A DNA stretch of 64,000 nt from Fonsecaea monophora (Eukaryota > Ascomycota > Eurotiomycetes > Chaetothyriales > Herpotrichiellaceae): the NCBI RefSeq assembly GCF_001642475.1, contig NW_019173991.1:62001-126000 (forward strand), read 5' to 3'. Each line of letters begins with the position of its first letter. The first letter of the stretch is position 1. Positions 22,911-33,045 of the stretch are shown piece by piece. The position numbers and the translations under genes are program-made. The notes under the pieces are model-generated. The model ran no database searches, was not told where the DNA came from, and worked only from the letters and a program-made list of their open reading frames with translations.

Positions 22911-24593
22911 TTAACGAAGTTCAACCCCCAATAGGTCCTTCATTCTGCGGCCGACTTCTTCGTGCAATCCATTGACTTCTTCGTTTGTCAATGTCCTCTC
23001 GAGACTTCGGTAGTTGATCCGGTAACAGAGACTCTTCCTCCCTGTGGTGGGATGCACGAACTCGTCGACTAGTTTCACGTCTTCAACTAGACTGCCTGCC
23101 ACGTCTCGTACAACTTCCATAATATCATTTTCGTGGAATGCAGCTGGCTGAGTTTCTGTTGGGGATGCTTTTGTGGCATCTCCCCCCGCAGCAGCAGCAA
23201 CACCTGAGGTCGCGTGCGCTGGTTGTGAAGCGAGCGGTGATGATGCTGCAGCCATTGGTTTGATCCAGAATGCAATGTCCTTGTAGCAGGCAGGATATTT
23301 GCTGAATGGTTCGAACTTGGTGATCTTTCCACGAGTGAATTGTTTCAAAAACCTTGGATCGGTGGACCAGAACAGACGAATGTCAGGGATACCAAACAAG
23401 AGCATCGCGAAGCGCTCAATGCCTAGGCCCCAGGCCCAGCTGATATGGTCATTCAGTCCCGCTCTGTTTAGAATGGATTGCTTCACGACGCCGCTTCCCA
23501 GCAGCTCTAACCATTCTCCTCCATGCCACAGGACCTCCAGTTCGAAAGAGGGTGACGTGAAGGGGAAATAGGCTTCAATCCAGCGAGCTTGCATGGGGGC
23601 GTCGGTTCTGGCAGCGGAGGGAAGCGATTGTCGAGAGGCCTCAAGGATGCGGCTGATAAGATACTCGAGGCTTAGTTTGAGATGTTTGGCGACTTGTTGC
23701 ACTTCCGCGGGGTCATGTTCAGGTTGCAGAGGGTTTGCAGTTCCTGTGAAGTCGGTGGCTTGGTCTTCTACAACGAGACCAGTCTTGGGCATCTCTTCAC
23801 AGTCCCGCTCGATCTGAGCGGCTCGGTTCTGCTGGGCTTCCCAAACTCGGGCACCTTCCATTTGGTGGAAGACCGGAAAATGACTCCTGTCGATACTATC
23901 TCTGCGGTAGACATCAGCACAGATGGTGTACCCTTTGCTCGAAGGATTCTTTGCGAGCCACTTAAATGCGGCGTTTTGGTGTGCAGAAGTATGTGTGCGC
24001 AGGAGCTGAGATGAATTGACATAGTATGTATCTGTCCTTGAACGGCCTGGATGGTCCGCAGGGAAGCCTAGGATATCAAAATTGTCTCTGACTGTGACGA
24101 CCGGATTCCCCATCGCGAAGTGTTTGAACGTCGATTCTTCGAAACATGACTCTATGAGCCTCCGCGTAATACAGATGGGGTGGTCAGGATGATCGTAGAG
24201 GTTACGACCGACGAGGTCTAGTATGGAGCTGGAGAGATTCGAGGTCTGATCGAAAATGTACGGTGAACCCAGAATCTTTGCTCCAGATTGTCCATTGTCG
24301 TGGACTATTTTGTTCTCCTGTCCCAACTCTTGCAGCTTTTTCTCAAACTTGACATGATCTCCGCTCTGGCTTGATGCCGCACCAGTCTTTGCCGGGTCGA
24401 CCTCGTTGACAAGATTGACAGATTGTTCGGGAAAGGCTTGCTCTGCGGTTGCAGCTTGGGCTTGAGCATTGGAGGACGCCCATCTCGATGCTACGACGAC
24501 TGGGGATGAGGTAGGAGCCCTTGAACAGCTAGGAATTGACAATCTGGCAGCTTGAGCGGCACGCACAAACGCTCCCGTCTTGAGAAGCCGCAT
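22911..24593 (-). CDS. MSF1: mitochondrial phenylalanyl-tRNA synthetase
   Basis: Uninterrupted minus-strand frame of 560 aa from the ATG at 24593; the open frame runs 58 codons further upstream but starts there without an ATG. Residues 1 to about 45 are a presequence (MRLLKTGAFVRAAQAARLSI). Class II synthetase signatures follow: HPICITRRLIE, LRTHTSAHQNA, motif 2 around ADVYRRDSIDRSHFPVFHQM and motif 3 around WAWGLGIERFAMLLFGIPD. The C-terminal anticodon-binding domain ends SLERTLTNEEVNGLHEEV. The monomeric organellar enzyme charges mitochondrial tRNA-Phe. It is longer than the yeast protein, partly because of an Ala/Ser/Thr-rich insertion around residues 440-480 just before the anticodon-binding domain. 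Confidence 0.95.
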   Translation of the reverse strand: MRLLKTGAFVRAAQAARLSIPSCSRAPTSSPVVVASRWASSNAQAQAATAEQAFPEQSVNLVNEVDPAKTGAASSQSGDHVKFEKKLQELGQENKIVHDNGQSGAKILGSPYIFDQTSNLSSSILDLVGRNLYDHPDHPICITRRLIESCFEESTFKHFAMGNPVVTVRDNFDILGFPADHPGRSRTDTYYVNSSQLLRTHTSAHQNAAFKWLAKNPSSKGYTICADVYRRDSIDRSHFPVFHQMEGARVWEAQQNRAAQIERDCEEMPKTGLVVEDQATDFTGTANPLQPEHDPAEVQQVAKHLKLSLEYLISRILEASRQSLPSAARTDAPMQARWIEAYFPFTSPSFELEVLWHGGEWLELLGSGVVKQSILNRAGLNDHISWAWGLGIERFAMLLFGIPDIRLFWSTDPRFLKQFTRGKITKFEPFSKYPACYKDIAFWIKPMAAASSPLASQPAHATSGVAAAAGGDATKASPTETQPAAFHENDIMEVVRDVAGSLVEDVKLVDEFVHPTTGRKSLCYRINYRSLERTLTNEEVNGLHEEVGRRMKDLLGVELR

Positions 24594-25107
24594 CGGAAAT
24601 ATTGAGAAGGATTGGACTAGCCGTTCTAAACGGTATACATACGAATGGTTGTATGGAGCTTGGTGAAAAGCAGTGGGAGAACGCGGCACGGCGACCCGAA
24701 GTTTGATTATTTTCCTGAGCTCTGGACAGAGGTCAAGCTTTGTGGACCTGTCTGTATGTACGAGCACACAAGGTACATGGCTCGGAGCCGATATCGCTTT
24801 CTTCCACCCGGCTGTCTCGAGATTCCCCGTGTCTCTCGGAACGAGGCATCCTCCATCATCAATTTATCTCCGAATCCACCTAAACATTAAACATTGATTG
24901 ATTGTACAGCTGCCGCAGTTTTTCTCCCCTAACCATTATTCCTCATTTAAAACTTACATACATATGTACCGGTAGCCCTGCGCTTCCGCGAGCATTCGTT
25001 ACTGTTTGTTCCTCCTCTCTTCATTCCTATCTCTATCCTTTTGGGGCCTGCTTTCCTTTGATGTTTGCCGTTCGATAGACACGACTGCGACTTTTGGGAA
25101 TGGAGCC
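24594..25107. promoter_or_regulatory. divergent promoter region MSF1 / DIC1
   Basis: About 510 bp between divergent starts of two mitochondrial-protein genes. The right half is CT-rich. No clear TATA box. Confidence 0.45.
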
Positions 25108-26123
25108 ATGGCCGAAACTGCTCCAACCGTTGACACAACCACTAAGCACAATGTCGAAGCTGTGCCAAAGCAGCGGAAAGCTGCAGCAGCGATACATTAT
25201 CCCTTCTGGTTCGGTGGAAGTGCGGCTTCAATGGCTGCGGTAGTCACTCATCCTCTGGACCTGGGTATGTCGCTATCCTCGGGTTCAGTCGTGTTCGCGG
25301 TCGCTTCTAACAATCTGATACAGTCAAGGTCCGCCTACAAACCCGCCCTCCCAATGCGCCCAAAACCACGCTCGGCACCTTCGCCTATGTTTTCCGCAAT
25401 CAAGGGCTGTTAGGTCTATACTCCGGTCTCTCAGCCGCTCTGCTTCGGCAAATGACTTACTCGACCGTTCGATTTGGCGTGTACGAAGACCTGAAGTCTC
25501 GATTCGCCGTGCAGCCCACACCTGAAAATCCTAAGCCCCAACAGCCTCTACTCAATCTCATTCTCATGTCGTCTACCGCGGGACTCTTGGGCGGAATAGC
25601 TGGCAATCCTGGGGACGTACTCAACGTACGAATGCAATCCGACTTCACCAAGCCTCCCGAACTTCAACGAAACTACAAGCATGCACTCGACGGCCTACTA
25701 CGAATGATCCGCGAAGAGGGGCCCATGTCGATATTTCGCGGCGTGACCGCGAATTCTACTCGAGCATTACTCATGAACGCCGCGCAGCTGGCGAGCTACG
25801 ACGGGTTCAAATCCGCCTTTATAAACACTTTTGGAATGGCCGACACTCTCAGCACGCACTTTTGCGCCTCGTTGGCGGCAGGGTTCGTCGCGACCACCAC
25901 GTGCTCGCCCGTTGATGTGATCAAAACACGGGTCATGTCCGCAGGGGGTAAGATGGGCATATTCGAAATCCTGACGCAGGCCAGCCAGAAGGAAGGCCTC
26001 CTGTGGATGTTCCGCGGATGGGTCCCGAGCTTTATGCGCCTGGGCCCACAGACGATATGTACAATGGTTTTCTTCGAGCAGCACAAGAAATGGTACCGAC
26101 ACTTCAAAGGCATTGAAGAATAA
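25108..26123 (+). CDS. DIC1: mitochondrial dicarboxylate carrier (SLC25 family)
   Basis: Two exons, 25108-25264 and 25324-26123, intron 59 nt (318 aa). Three SLC25 repeats are visible by their PX[DE]XX[KR] signatures: HPLDLVKVRLQTR, with the intron inside this first motif, NPGDVLNVRMQSD, and SPVDVIKTRVMSA. The second motif, with Asn in the place of the usual basic residue, is characteristic of dicarboxylate carriers. The carrier exchanges malate or succinate for phosphate across the inner mitochondrial membrane. Other landmarks are GLYSGLSAALLRQMTYSTVR, SIFRGVTANSTRALLMNAAQ and MFRGWVPSFMRLGPQTI. The N-terminal about 35 residues are a variable lead before the first helix. Substrate is assigned from these motifs. 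Confidence 0.93.
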
Positions 26124-26813
26124 TGCGAGAAAGAATACAAAAGAGGAGGCTTCTTGGGGGGAGACAAAAAGAAATGTGTGTCTGAGGGACTCGACGAAAA
26201 CACCCACCTTATGTGGCCTTTTTGGTACAACATTGGCTTATCCGTTAAACTGACCGGGATGGGGCTCTTCTGGACCGAATCTGGGGACGAACAACATCAC
26301 GTTTGTACAGCAATTCGCATTGATACGGAGTTATGGCAACGAAGCATTCTTAGCGGCGGCGGCGCCGCCACCACCGGACGTGCCTACACACAGCGCTCGT
26401 CCAGTATTTTTATCTTTCCTGTCCTGCACTAGCCGTTTGCAGACTATCACGGAGGTATGGTATACGGAGGCGTGGATGGAGACAAAGGAGGCAGGGTCTT
26501 TACGAAGGACATTGTGAGGATGTTACCAAGCTTCACCGGCCTGGTGGACGGGGTGATCGTCGTATTCATATGAAGAATTATAGACACGGGACAATGACTA
26601 TATCCCGGGTTCGACCAACCATGTTTTCTGCACCTTGGGCCTTTATCCCATACCCAGTAGCCAACGGATATTAATTTCGTCTTCCAATCTAGACGGGCCT
26701 AACGCAGCCTGTCCTCTTCCCAAAAACGCCAATCTCGTGGTGTTCATCCCGTTGTGATGCCAATCTCGGCCATTCTTTTCCCAAAGAGTACCTTATCCCT
26801 CAAGACAATTCCA
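26124..26813. other. tail-to-tail intergenic region
   Basis: 3' flanks of DIC1 (plus) and the calcipressin gene (minus). A GGTTCGACC string near 26609 resembles a tRNA B box, but no cloverleaf surrounds it. Nothing else seen. Confidence 0.5.
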
Positions 26814-27749
26814 TCAATGTTGCATCAACTCCACAGGCGGACGTGCCGTACTGGCCATTATCTTCTTGGACGGAATCTCCGCCTCCAGCTCCACATCGGA
26901 TTCATCTTCGGCCTCCAGCATTACCGCCGGAAGCGCGGGGCTGTCACCGTGGGCTTTGGGGTCGTAGATCAAAGTCGAGCTTCGACTCCGATGCTTCTTT
27001 GGTGATGCATCGGCCGTGGGTGATGTGTCTGCAGACACGCCAGAGACGGCCGGCGCTCGGCTAGCTTTCAACCTTCGCAGCCCTTCGGCCGTGTATTGTA
27101 CTTTGGCGTCGTCTTCAGAGGCGGAGTCGTCGGCAGCGTTGGTGGGGGCCGATGTGAGCTTGCCATTCAGTTTCTCCAGCTTCGACGCCAGATCTTCGGC
27201 GTGGACATGTGTGTTTGGAGGGTCCTCCTCTTTCATTTCCCAGCCCACGGGAGGGCTCGGTGGAGGGCTGATAAAGAACAACCTCCCAGCGTCCGGTCGG
27301 TCAAGGTATTTCTTCTCGTCCCCTATCGGGGTCGGTTCACCGAAGTAGCACTTTGCGACGGTATCTCCCATTATCGCAGACCCGTCGATAACCTGTCTAA
27401 CGGCAATGGCGGCATCGACGTCGTAGAAGGAGCAGATGATGCGGTGCATGGACTTGAGTGGTGAGAAGGAGTTTAAGGGCGCGATGTCTGAGATGTGTTG
27501 TCTGATTGTCGCCAGGGACGCTGGGTGGAAGATCTTGGGATCATCAAGGCGAGTGATCAGGAGAGTGTTGGAGGGAGGTGCTGGTTGAGAAAGAGGCGGT
27601 AGAGAGGAGAGATCGATTGAGAGAGGTGATCGGGAACGTTTGGCGGATAGAGATGGGCGAGGCGAGGAGGCGGTTGAAGCGGGAGGAGAGTTTGAGGAAG
27701 GGATCTGTGTTTGCAGAGGGGAGAGAGGCTGTCGTTGTATGTCTGCCAT
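26814..27749 (-). CDS. RCN1: calcipressin / regulator of calcineurin (RCAN, Rcn1 family)
   Basis: Single-exon minus-strand gene of 311 aa. The ATG at 27749 lies 43 codons inside the longer open frame and precedes the conserved part. Residues 1-60 are Ser/Pro-rich and probably disordered. An RRM-like fold follows (NTLLITRLDDPKIF, then LKSMHRIICSFYDVDAAIAV and VAKCYFGEPTPI). The hallmark is FFISPPPSPPVGWE at about 158-171, the calcineurin-contacting SP-repeat region of RCANs. The C-terminus is acidic and basic by turns, with serines (KKHRSRSSTL) that may be phosphorylated. The protein binds and tunes the Ca2+/calmodulin phosphatase calcineurin. Confidence 0.94.
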   Translation of the reverse strand: MADIQRQPLSPLQTQIPSSNSPPASTASSPRPSLSAKRSRSPLSIDLSSLPPLSQPAPPSNTLLITRLDDPKIFHPASLATIRQHISDIAPLNSFSPLKSMHRIICSFYDVDAAIAVRQVIDGSAIMGDTVAKCYFGEPTPIGDEKKYLDRPDAGRLFFISPPPSPPVGWEMKEEDPPNTHVHAEDLASKLEKLNGKLTSAPTNAADDSASEDDAKVQYTAEGLRRLKASRAPAVSGVSADTSPTADASPKKHRSRSSTLIYDPKAHGDSPALPAVMLEAEDESDVELEAEIPSKKIMASTARPPVELMQH

Positions 27750-28638
27750 GGTGTCGAGCCAGATAAGTTGTTCTCGAGGTAGTAATGTAAATTGAGAGAG
27801 GAAAAGTGATTGGAAAGCCTTGTGAGGATAAGACGAGTCTTTGTAGTCGCAGTATCCGGGTGGTACCTGGGATGGCAATATGATGCGCAGGGCAAAGAAT
27901 TTGTTGTCAAGTGAGGCGCAGTCAAGGCTGGCCCATACGTAACAGTGGTTGGCTTGTTGTTTTCGAGGATTCGAGAAGATCGACCAGCCAGATTTGTGAT
28001 AAGCGGAGAGGGCGGAGGGAGTGGAAGGCTAGGCTTCTAAGGTACCACGATACTTACATGCGTGGGGCGGGCGCAGGAAGGCTGGGAACGGCCATGCAGT
28101 GCCACCCATTCAAATCTCGCTCGCCTCGCTCGCTGGAATCCCGTTGTGAGCACGAGGGCCACCGGATCCGGAAAAACGAATATTCCGTGTCACTTCGTCT
28201 TGGCCGAGGCTGAGCCTCCTTTTTGGCTTTTGCCACCACACACACTATCACCTCTAACCCACTCGTGCCACTGCGTAGCGAAGTTGCTCATGCGCTCGTT
28301 CCTCCTTATGCTGTCTCATATGACGAGACGTAGTTCCAACCAATACCGCGTACGCTGTGGCTCAGCCTGATAGTTCCAGCTGTCATCGTGAACCCCAGCC
28401 TCATGGCTCAGCTATGATACACTGTCGTCTTTCCCACCGAGTCTTATCACAACAACTAAAAGCGCAGCCTCGGCTCTCCAAATATGCGGAGAATAGCGGC
28501 CAATAGTACTAAACATCTCCGCACTCATCGTCCTTCTACTTGTCCACCGGATGTAGGATTTTCGTCAAAGCAGGTGGACCGATTCTCGGAACCGAATGAA
28601 TCATGTCTCGTGTGTGGAAGTGTGGACGTGTGGATGTC
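27750..28638. promoter_or_regulatory. divergent intergenic region RCN1 / monooxygenase
   Basis: About 0.9 kb containing both promoters. Open frames here lack domains. The right end carries the TATA box of the monooxygenase gene. Confidence 0.45.
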
Positions 28639-28647
28639 TATATAAAT
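28639..28647 (+). promoter_or_regulatory. TATA box of the monooxygenase gene
   Basis: TATATAAAT lies 73-81 bp before the ATG at 28720. It is one of the cleanest TATA boxes in the window and suits an inducible metabolic gene. Confidence 0.6.
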
Positions 28648-28719
28648 ACGGGCATCTATGGAGTTCCCTGGTCGTGGATATGTTGCCAATTTGTCTAGTC
28701 ACCTCTTTCAATCACGAAC

Positions 28720-30648
28720 ATGGCGCCATCGGCCACCACCAACGGCTATGGGGGTATGTATCTCCCCGACGACGCTGATAGAGCTGGACTTGCTCTCAGG
28801 GAACAAACGCGCCCATTGTTGAACAACCCATCACCGGACGATGTTGAAATCCTGGAGCAATTGTACGGTTCTCGGAAGAAGATGCGTATCGCCGTCCTCG
28901 GCGCTGGCATGTCTGGTTTGAACTTTTTCAAAACCGCGGAAGAGAGACTGAAGAATGTCGAAATCATATGCTACGAAAAGAACGCTGACGTTGGCGGCAC
29001 CTGGTATGAGAACCGTTATCCAGGCTGTGCCTGTGATATACCCAGTGTGGTGTATCAGTTTCCCTGGAGACCCACGTCATGGTCCCGGTACTACTCATAC
29101 TCGCCCGAAATTTGGGACTACATCAAAAAGGTCGAGCAGGAGAACAATTTCATTGAGAAGTATGTCAAGTTGCGGCACCGAATTGTCGCTCTTTCTTGGG
29201 ACGAGGGCACCGCCCAATGGACTGTCCGTGTGCAGGACCTCACCACGGGACGGGAATTCGAGGATCATGCAGATATAGTCATCGACGGGGGTGGAGTTTT
29301 GAACAAATGGAAGTGGCCGGACATCCCTGGTCTGCACGATTTCAAGGGTACCCTCCTTCATTCAGCCCAATGGGATCAGAACACGGATCTCAAGGGTAAA
29401 CGGGTCGCACTGGTCGGGGCGGGAAGCAGCGCTGTTCAGATCCTGCCGAATATCTATGACAAAGTCGACAAGGTATACACTTGGATTCGGAACAAGATCT
29501 GGATCACAGCCGGTTTCGCTCAAGCATTCGCAGGCAAAGATGGTGCCAATTTCATTTACAACGAGGAACAACGGAAGCTGTTTGATGATCCTGACGAGTA
29601 TCTGGCCTACTGCAAAATGATCGAAGGTGAGCTCAATCAACGGTTCGGCTTCATCATCAATGGTTCAGAGGCACAAAAGGCAGCCCGAGAATACTCCGAG
29701 AACGAAATGAGGACGCTGCTCAAAGACCGGCCGGATCTACTGGAGAAGATCATGCCGACCGAGTTCTTCGTCGGGTGCCGTCGCCCGACTCCTGGAAACG
29801 GATACCTGGAAGCCTTGACGGGCGAAAAAACCACGGCGTTTGCATCGCAGCTGCAAAAGATCACGGAAAAGGGCTTCATCGATCCAGACGGCCAAGAGAG
29901 GGAAGTTGACGTGATCATCTGCGCCACAGGCTTTGACACCTCGTACAAACCCCGTTTCCCTCTGAGTGTTAACGGTGTTTCGAAAAATGAAGAATGGAAA
30001 GATCACCCTCACGTCCCTTCGTACTTGAGTCTCGGCCTGGCCGAGGTGCCCAATTATTTCGTCTACGGCGGCGCTTACTGTCCGTCGGCACACGGCAGTT
30101 TCTTCCCCTTGATCGAAGGGTACTGTAACTACACCGTCCAAGTGATCGAGAAGATGCAGGTGGAGAACATTCGGAGTCTGCGACCCAAGGCGAAGGTGGT
30201 GGACCAATTCTTGAGACATGCAGATTCCTTCTTGAAGAGGACTGCATGGACCGGTGAGTTCTTTTGTCCGCCCTTTCCCCCCGTGATCCCGTGGCGGATG
30301 GCAGTACAATATGGCATGAGTAGAAACGGACATGCGCTTACTTCTCGAATAGGACCATGCTCAAGCTGGTTCAAGGGCGGCAAAGTCGACGGAAAACCCG
30401 CCGTCTACCCGGGCTCGCGGCTTCATTTCCTGCGCCTGCTCGAGAAGCCGCGCTTCGAGGACTACGAGATCGAGTATGACGACCAAGACAACATGTTTGG
30501 CTTCTTCGGCAACGGCTTTCACGTCTGCGAGAGGGACGGCAGCGACATCACCTGGTACATGGGCAAACCTGGGAGAGAGGTGGACGAGGAGAAGATTAAG
30601 AGGGTCATGGACGGCACTAAGGGGATTGAGATGAAGAGGGCGTCGTGA
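28720..30648 (+). CDS. Baeyer-Villiger-type flavin monooxygenase
   Basis: Intronless, 642 aa. Residues 57-66 hold the FAD Rossmann motif (AVLGAGMSGL). Residues 92-106 (GGTWYENRYPGCACD) are the typical BVMO/FMO active-site loop. Residues 208-219 (FKGTLLHSAQWD) fit the Baeyer-Villiger fingerprint FxGxxxHxxxW[PD]. Residues 229-240 are the NADPH Rossmann motif (VALVGAGSSAVQ), and ICATGFDTSYKPRFP is the late conserved ATGFD box. Family chemistry is NADPH- and O2-dependent insertion of oxygen next to a ketone or oxidation of a heteroatom. It resembles fungal StcW/steroid-monooxygenase-like BVMOs; the actual substrate is unknown. The neighbours are a cupin and an SDR, which together suggest small-molecule oxidation or ring cleavage rather than core metabolism. 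Confidence 0.92.
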   Translation: MAPSATTNGYGGMYLPDDADRAGLALREQTRPLLNNPSPDDVEILEQLYGSRKKMRIAVLGAGMSGLNFFKTAEERLKNVEIICYEKNADVGGTWYENRYPGCACDIPSVVYQFPWRPTSWSRYYSYSPEIWDYIKKVEQENNFIEKYVKLRHRIVALSWDEGTAQWTVRVQDLTTGREFEDHADIVIDGGGVLNKWKWPDIPGLHDFKGTLLHSAQWDQNTDLKGKRVALVGAGSSAVQILPNIYDKVDKVYTWIRNKIWITAGFAQAFAGKDGANFIYNEEQRKLFDDPDEYLAYCKMIEGELNQRFGFIINGSEAQKAAREYSENEMRTLLKDRPDLLEKIMPTEFFVGCRRPTPGNGYLEALTGEKTTAFASQLQKITEKGFIDPDGQEREVDVIICATGFDTSYKPRFPLSVNGVSKNEEWKDHPHVPSYLSLGLAEVPNYFVYGGAYCPSAHGSFFPLIEGYCNYTVQVIEKMQVENIRSLRPKAKVVDQFLRHADSFLKRTAWTGEFFCPPFPPVIPWRMAVQYGMSRNGHALTSRIGPCSSWFKGGKVDGKPAVYPGSRLHFLRLLEKPRFEDYEIEYDDQDNMFGFFGNGFHVCERDGSDITWYMGKPGREVDEEKIKRVMDGTKGIEMKRAS

Positions 30649-31616
30649 TTGATGTCGGTGGACTGCGTTCTGTCGATTATGTCAAAGGTATCTTATTCCT
30701 TCGATAAACGGATCTGGCGTGCTCGAATAGAAGGGGCAGAGGGAGGCTCAGGAGCAATGTTATAGACACGAAGACGCCAGTCCAGTAGAACATAGAAGGT
30801 AGAAGGTAGAAGGTAGAGCATAGAGCACATAGACAGATACCACACACGTGATGTTCCAACGACTACCTACCCACTACCTACTAGGTAGGCAGACGGGCAC
30901 AAGTAACAGGTAGACGGACGACATCGACATGTACTCTCTCGGTACATACAAGTCTAAACTTGCAGCGGTTATTGGCTCCAAGTATAGACCATATATGATA
31001 CATGATACACGATACATACAAGTCAAGTCTGATGGAACTTTTTCGTCTTCATGACATCACGAGTCTAGCTACGGGGTGTGGACCACTCATCCGCTTCCGC
31101 TTCCGGTATACGAGACCTTCCCTTTCCCTTGCCTTTTTCGTTTCTCTGCTCACGGAAAGCTTGGTACGTGCTACCCAATGTAGGGGGCCATATGTGTCTA
31201 GGGAAATGTGTTCCGTGAGTAACTATTTGGTCATGTGTTTACGGTCGTTTCGTTACGTAATCGCGAGTTCTCTCAGCCCAAGTGGTGGAAGAGTAAATCC
31301 AGATACATTCAGTCACACCATATCATCATCATCTCATTCAACTCGGATCCCCTCGAGGTGTCATCCATTTTTGTCCCTGCCCTTTCCCGAAACGTTCTCG
31401 TCTCTTCCTTTTTTTTTTTTCTTTTGTCGTTATTGCTCCATGTCTCTCGCATCGCAAGTTTCCTTCAGATTCGGGAGATCTTGCTGCTGTCGCTGTCTAC
31501 ACTCTAAGTCCAGCCATCTCGGATCACGGGATTACCACGCCGTCGCACGTTCACTCTTTACCCGGATCAACGCTGCAGACGTGGGAACGAGAACGAGATC
31601 GTCAAAACCCGCCGGG
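30649..31616. other. intergenic, no supported gene
   Basis: About 1 kb between the monooxygenase and cupin genes. Holds tandem heptamers (listed), CTACCTA/TAGGTAG motifs at about 30863-30889 and a T-rich tract at about 31409-31425. A 295-codon plus frame running into the cupin gene is in the wrong frame. Confidence 0.55.
30794..30828. repeat. tandem heptamers AGAAGGT x3 then AGAGCAT, AGAGCAC
   Basis: Five head-to-tail 7-bp units; the first three are identical and the last two diverged. Located in the 3' flank of the monooxygenase gene. Confidence 0.85.
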
Positions 31617-32237
31617 ATGAAGTTCACCACCCCATCGATGGATCCGCCGAAACACGAAATGGCCTATTTCCCGGACATGACGACCTCGTTACCCAGCGAG
31701 TCGGGCGACTTTCGACGGGTTCTGTGGACGGGGTTGTACAGTCAGTTGGTCCTCATGACGGTACCGGTGGACGGAGAGATCGGAGACGAGGTGAGTCTCT
31801 CCTGGTCTCCTGGTCCCAGGGTTCTCCGGCGATTCTTCTGGCGGATGGGGTTGATGTGTCGAATGCTTTTGTGTGGCGGTCGCTATTAATATCGTGGCTT
31901 ATTTTTATCTCTGTAGAAACACACCGTCGATCAGATCTTAACATTCACATCCGGCAAAGGAAAGGCCACCATCAACGGCGTGGATCAAGACGTCAAGGCT
32001 GGAGATCTCATCATTGTGCCGGCGGGTACGCAGCACCAGTTCATCAACACCGGTCCGACACCGTTGATCTTGTATACTGTGTACTCGCCGGCCGAGCACA
32101 AGCCGACCACCGTGCACAAGGACAAGGCACAGGGCGACCGCGAGGAGGAAGAGGGGATCGACGAACCGCCCGAGTGGAGTCAGAGGAGTAAGAAGGAGAA
32201 TGAGGAGTTGGGGCTGGTCGATCCAGAGGGTCACTGA
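31617..32237 (+). CDS. small single-domain cupin protein (RmlC-like)
   Basis: Two exons, 31617-31790 and 31917-32237, intron 126 nt (164 aa). The cupin barrel is complete. Motif 1 spans the splice joint (GEIGDEKHTVDQILTF, His in the GDxxH position), then GKGKATINGVDQDVKAGD. Motif 2 is VPAGTQHQFINTG followed by PLILYTVYSPAEH. The metal-binding His and Glu/Gln positions look occupied, so a metal-dependent enzyme (isomerase, dioxygenase or decarboxylase-like) is possible. The sequence is close in style to small bacterial cupins that carry the xHxDVDQ and YxxYxPxEH signatures. The C-terminal 45 residues are charged and outside the barrel. The ATG choice at 31617 is supported by in-frame MKFTTPSMD and lack of an alternative upstream. 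Reaction unknown. Confidence 0.9.
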
Positions 32238-32385
32238 GATGTCGCGGTAGTAATTTGTGAGTGTGACGCCACGGTCCAGAGGGATGGGTCGGTCGACAGT
32301 GTGTCTTGATTCTTTCGAATGCTGGGACTTGTATGCCAGATAGATGGCCAAAATAAGTGTTGTGACCAATCTCTCGAGCACAGAA

Positions 32386-33045
32386 TCATCTTTTCTTCTT
32401 GCCCACAACCTTTGTAAACCCGTCTTCGTCCACCTCAGGCTCGGGCTTCTGCTTCGGTTTCCAGTCAATGTCAATGAGTGACGGCGGGGCATCGTCCATC
32501 TGCACGTCTGCTCGATCAGGGAACCCATTCCACTCTTCCTCGTCATCATCGTCGTCGTCATCCCAATCCGTCTCTTCCGCGTCCTTGTCCTCCCCCCTGA
32601 CGATACCGACGACCTTGTCACCACCTCCGTCTTTCTGCTTCTCCTGCCACTTTGCGTAGAGGTCGATCAATTCCGAGACGTCCCCCGCGCCCAATTTCGT
32701 GGCGCCGCTCCAGATCTTGGCGGCCGTCTCTTCGGCGCTGCCGTCGTCGACCACGACCTCGAACTCGTCCAGCATGACTTGGATCAGCACCTCTTCCAGG
32801 TCGCCGACGTCGGCCAGTTGCGGGGGCGTCGACGTGAGCAGTTCCGACACGGCGCCGGCGAACCAGTCCCGCTTGTCCTTGGAGACCTCGGGGGAGCCGC
32901 CCCAGGAGTTTTGGATCGCGAGGGTCAAGGCCGGCCAGGACCAGAGGTGGAGGGCCACCAGCAGGTCGATCTGGGAGGAGAGAGATTGAGTTGAAGACGC
33001 TGTCGCAGTGGGCGCGGGGCCCGGAAGTGGGCTGGGTTGCGACAT
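32386..33045 (-). CDS. TSR2: pre-rRNA processing / ribosomal protein chaperone Tsr2
   Basis: Single-exon minus-strand gene, 219 aa from the ATG at 33045. The helical core is recognisable: LVALHLWSWPALTLAIQNSWGG, then KRDWFAGAVSELL and VGDLEEVLIQVMLDEFEVVVDDGS. An acidic tail with DWDDDDDDDEEEWNGF follows, and the end EVDEDGFTKVVGKKKR is typical. Tsr2 is the escort (escortin) that releases eS26 from its importin and delivers it to 40S precursors; the acidic tail mediates that release. The frame stays open upstream to 33336, but the family start is the MSQPSP methionine. It converges with the cupin gene, with about 150 bp between stops. Confidence 0.93.
   Translation of the reverse strand: MSQPSPLPGPAPTATASSTQSLSSQIDLLVALHLWSWPALTLAIQNSWGGSPEVSKDKRDWFAGAVSELLTSTPPQLADVGDLEEVLIQVMLDEFEVVVDDGSAEETAAKIWSGATKLGAGDVSELIDLYAKWQEKQKDGGGDKVVGIVRGEDKDAEETDWDDDDDDDEEEWNGFPDRADVQMDDAPPSLIDIDWKPKQKPEPEVDEDGFTKVVGKKKR

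Noticed and set aside
26600..26625. tRNA B-box-like GGTTCGACC
   Set aside because: No A box at the right distance and no cloverleaf stems around it.
31002..31889. 295-codon plus frame ahead of the cupin gene
   Set aside because: No domain, and it enters the cupin exon in another frame and reads through its intron.
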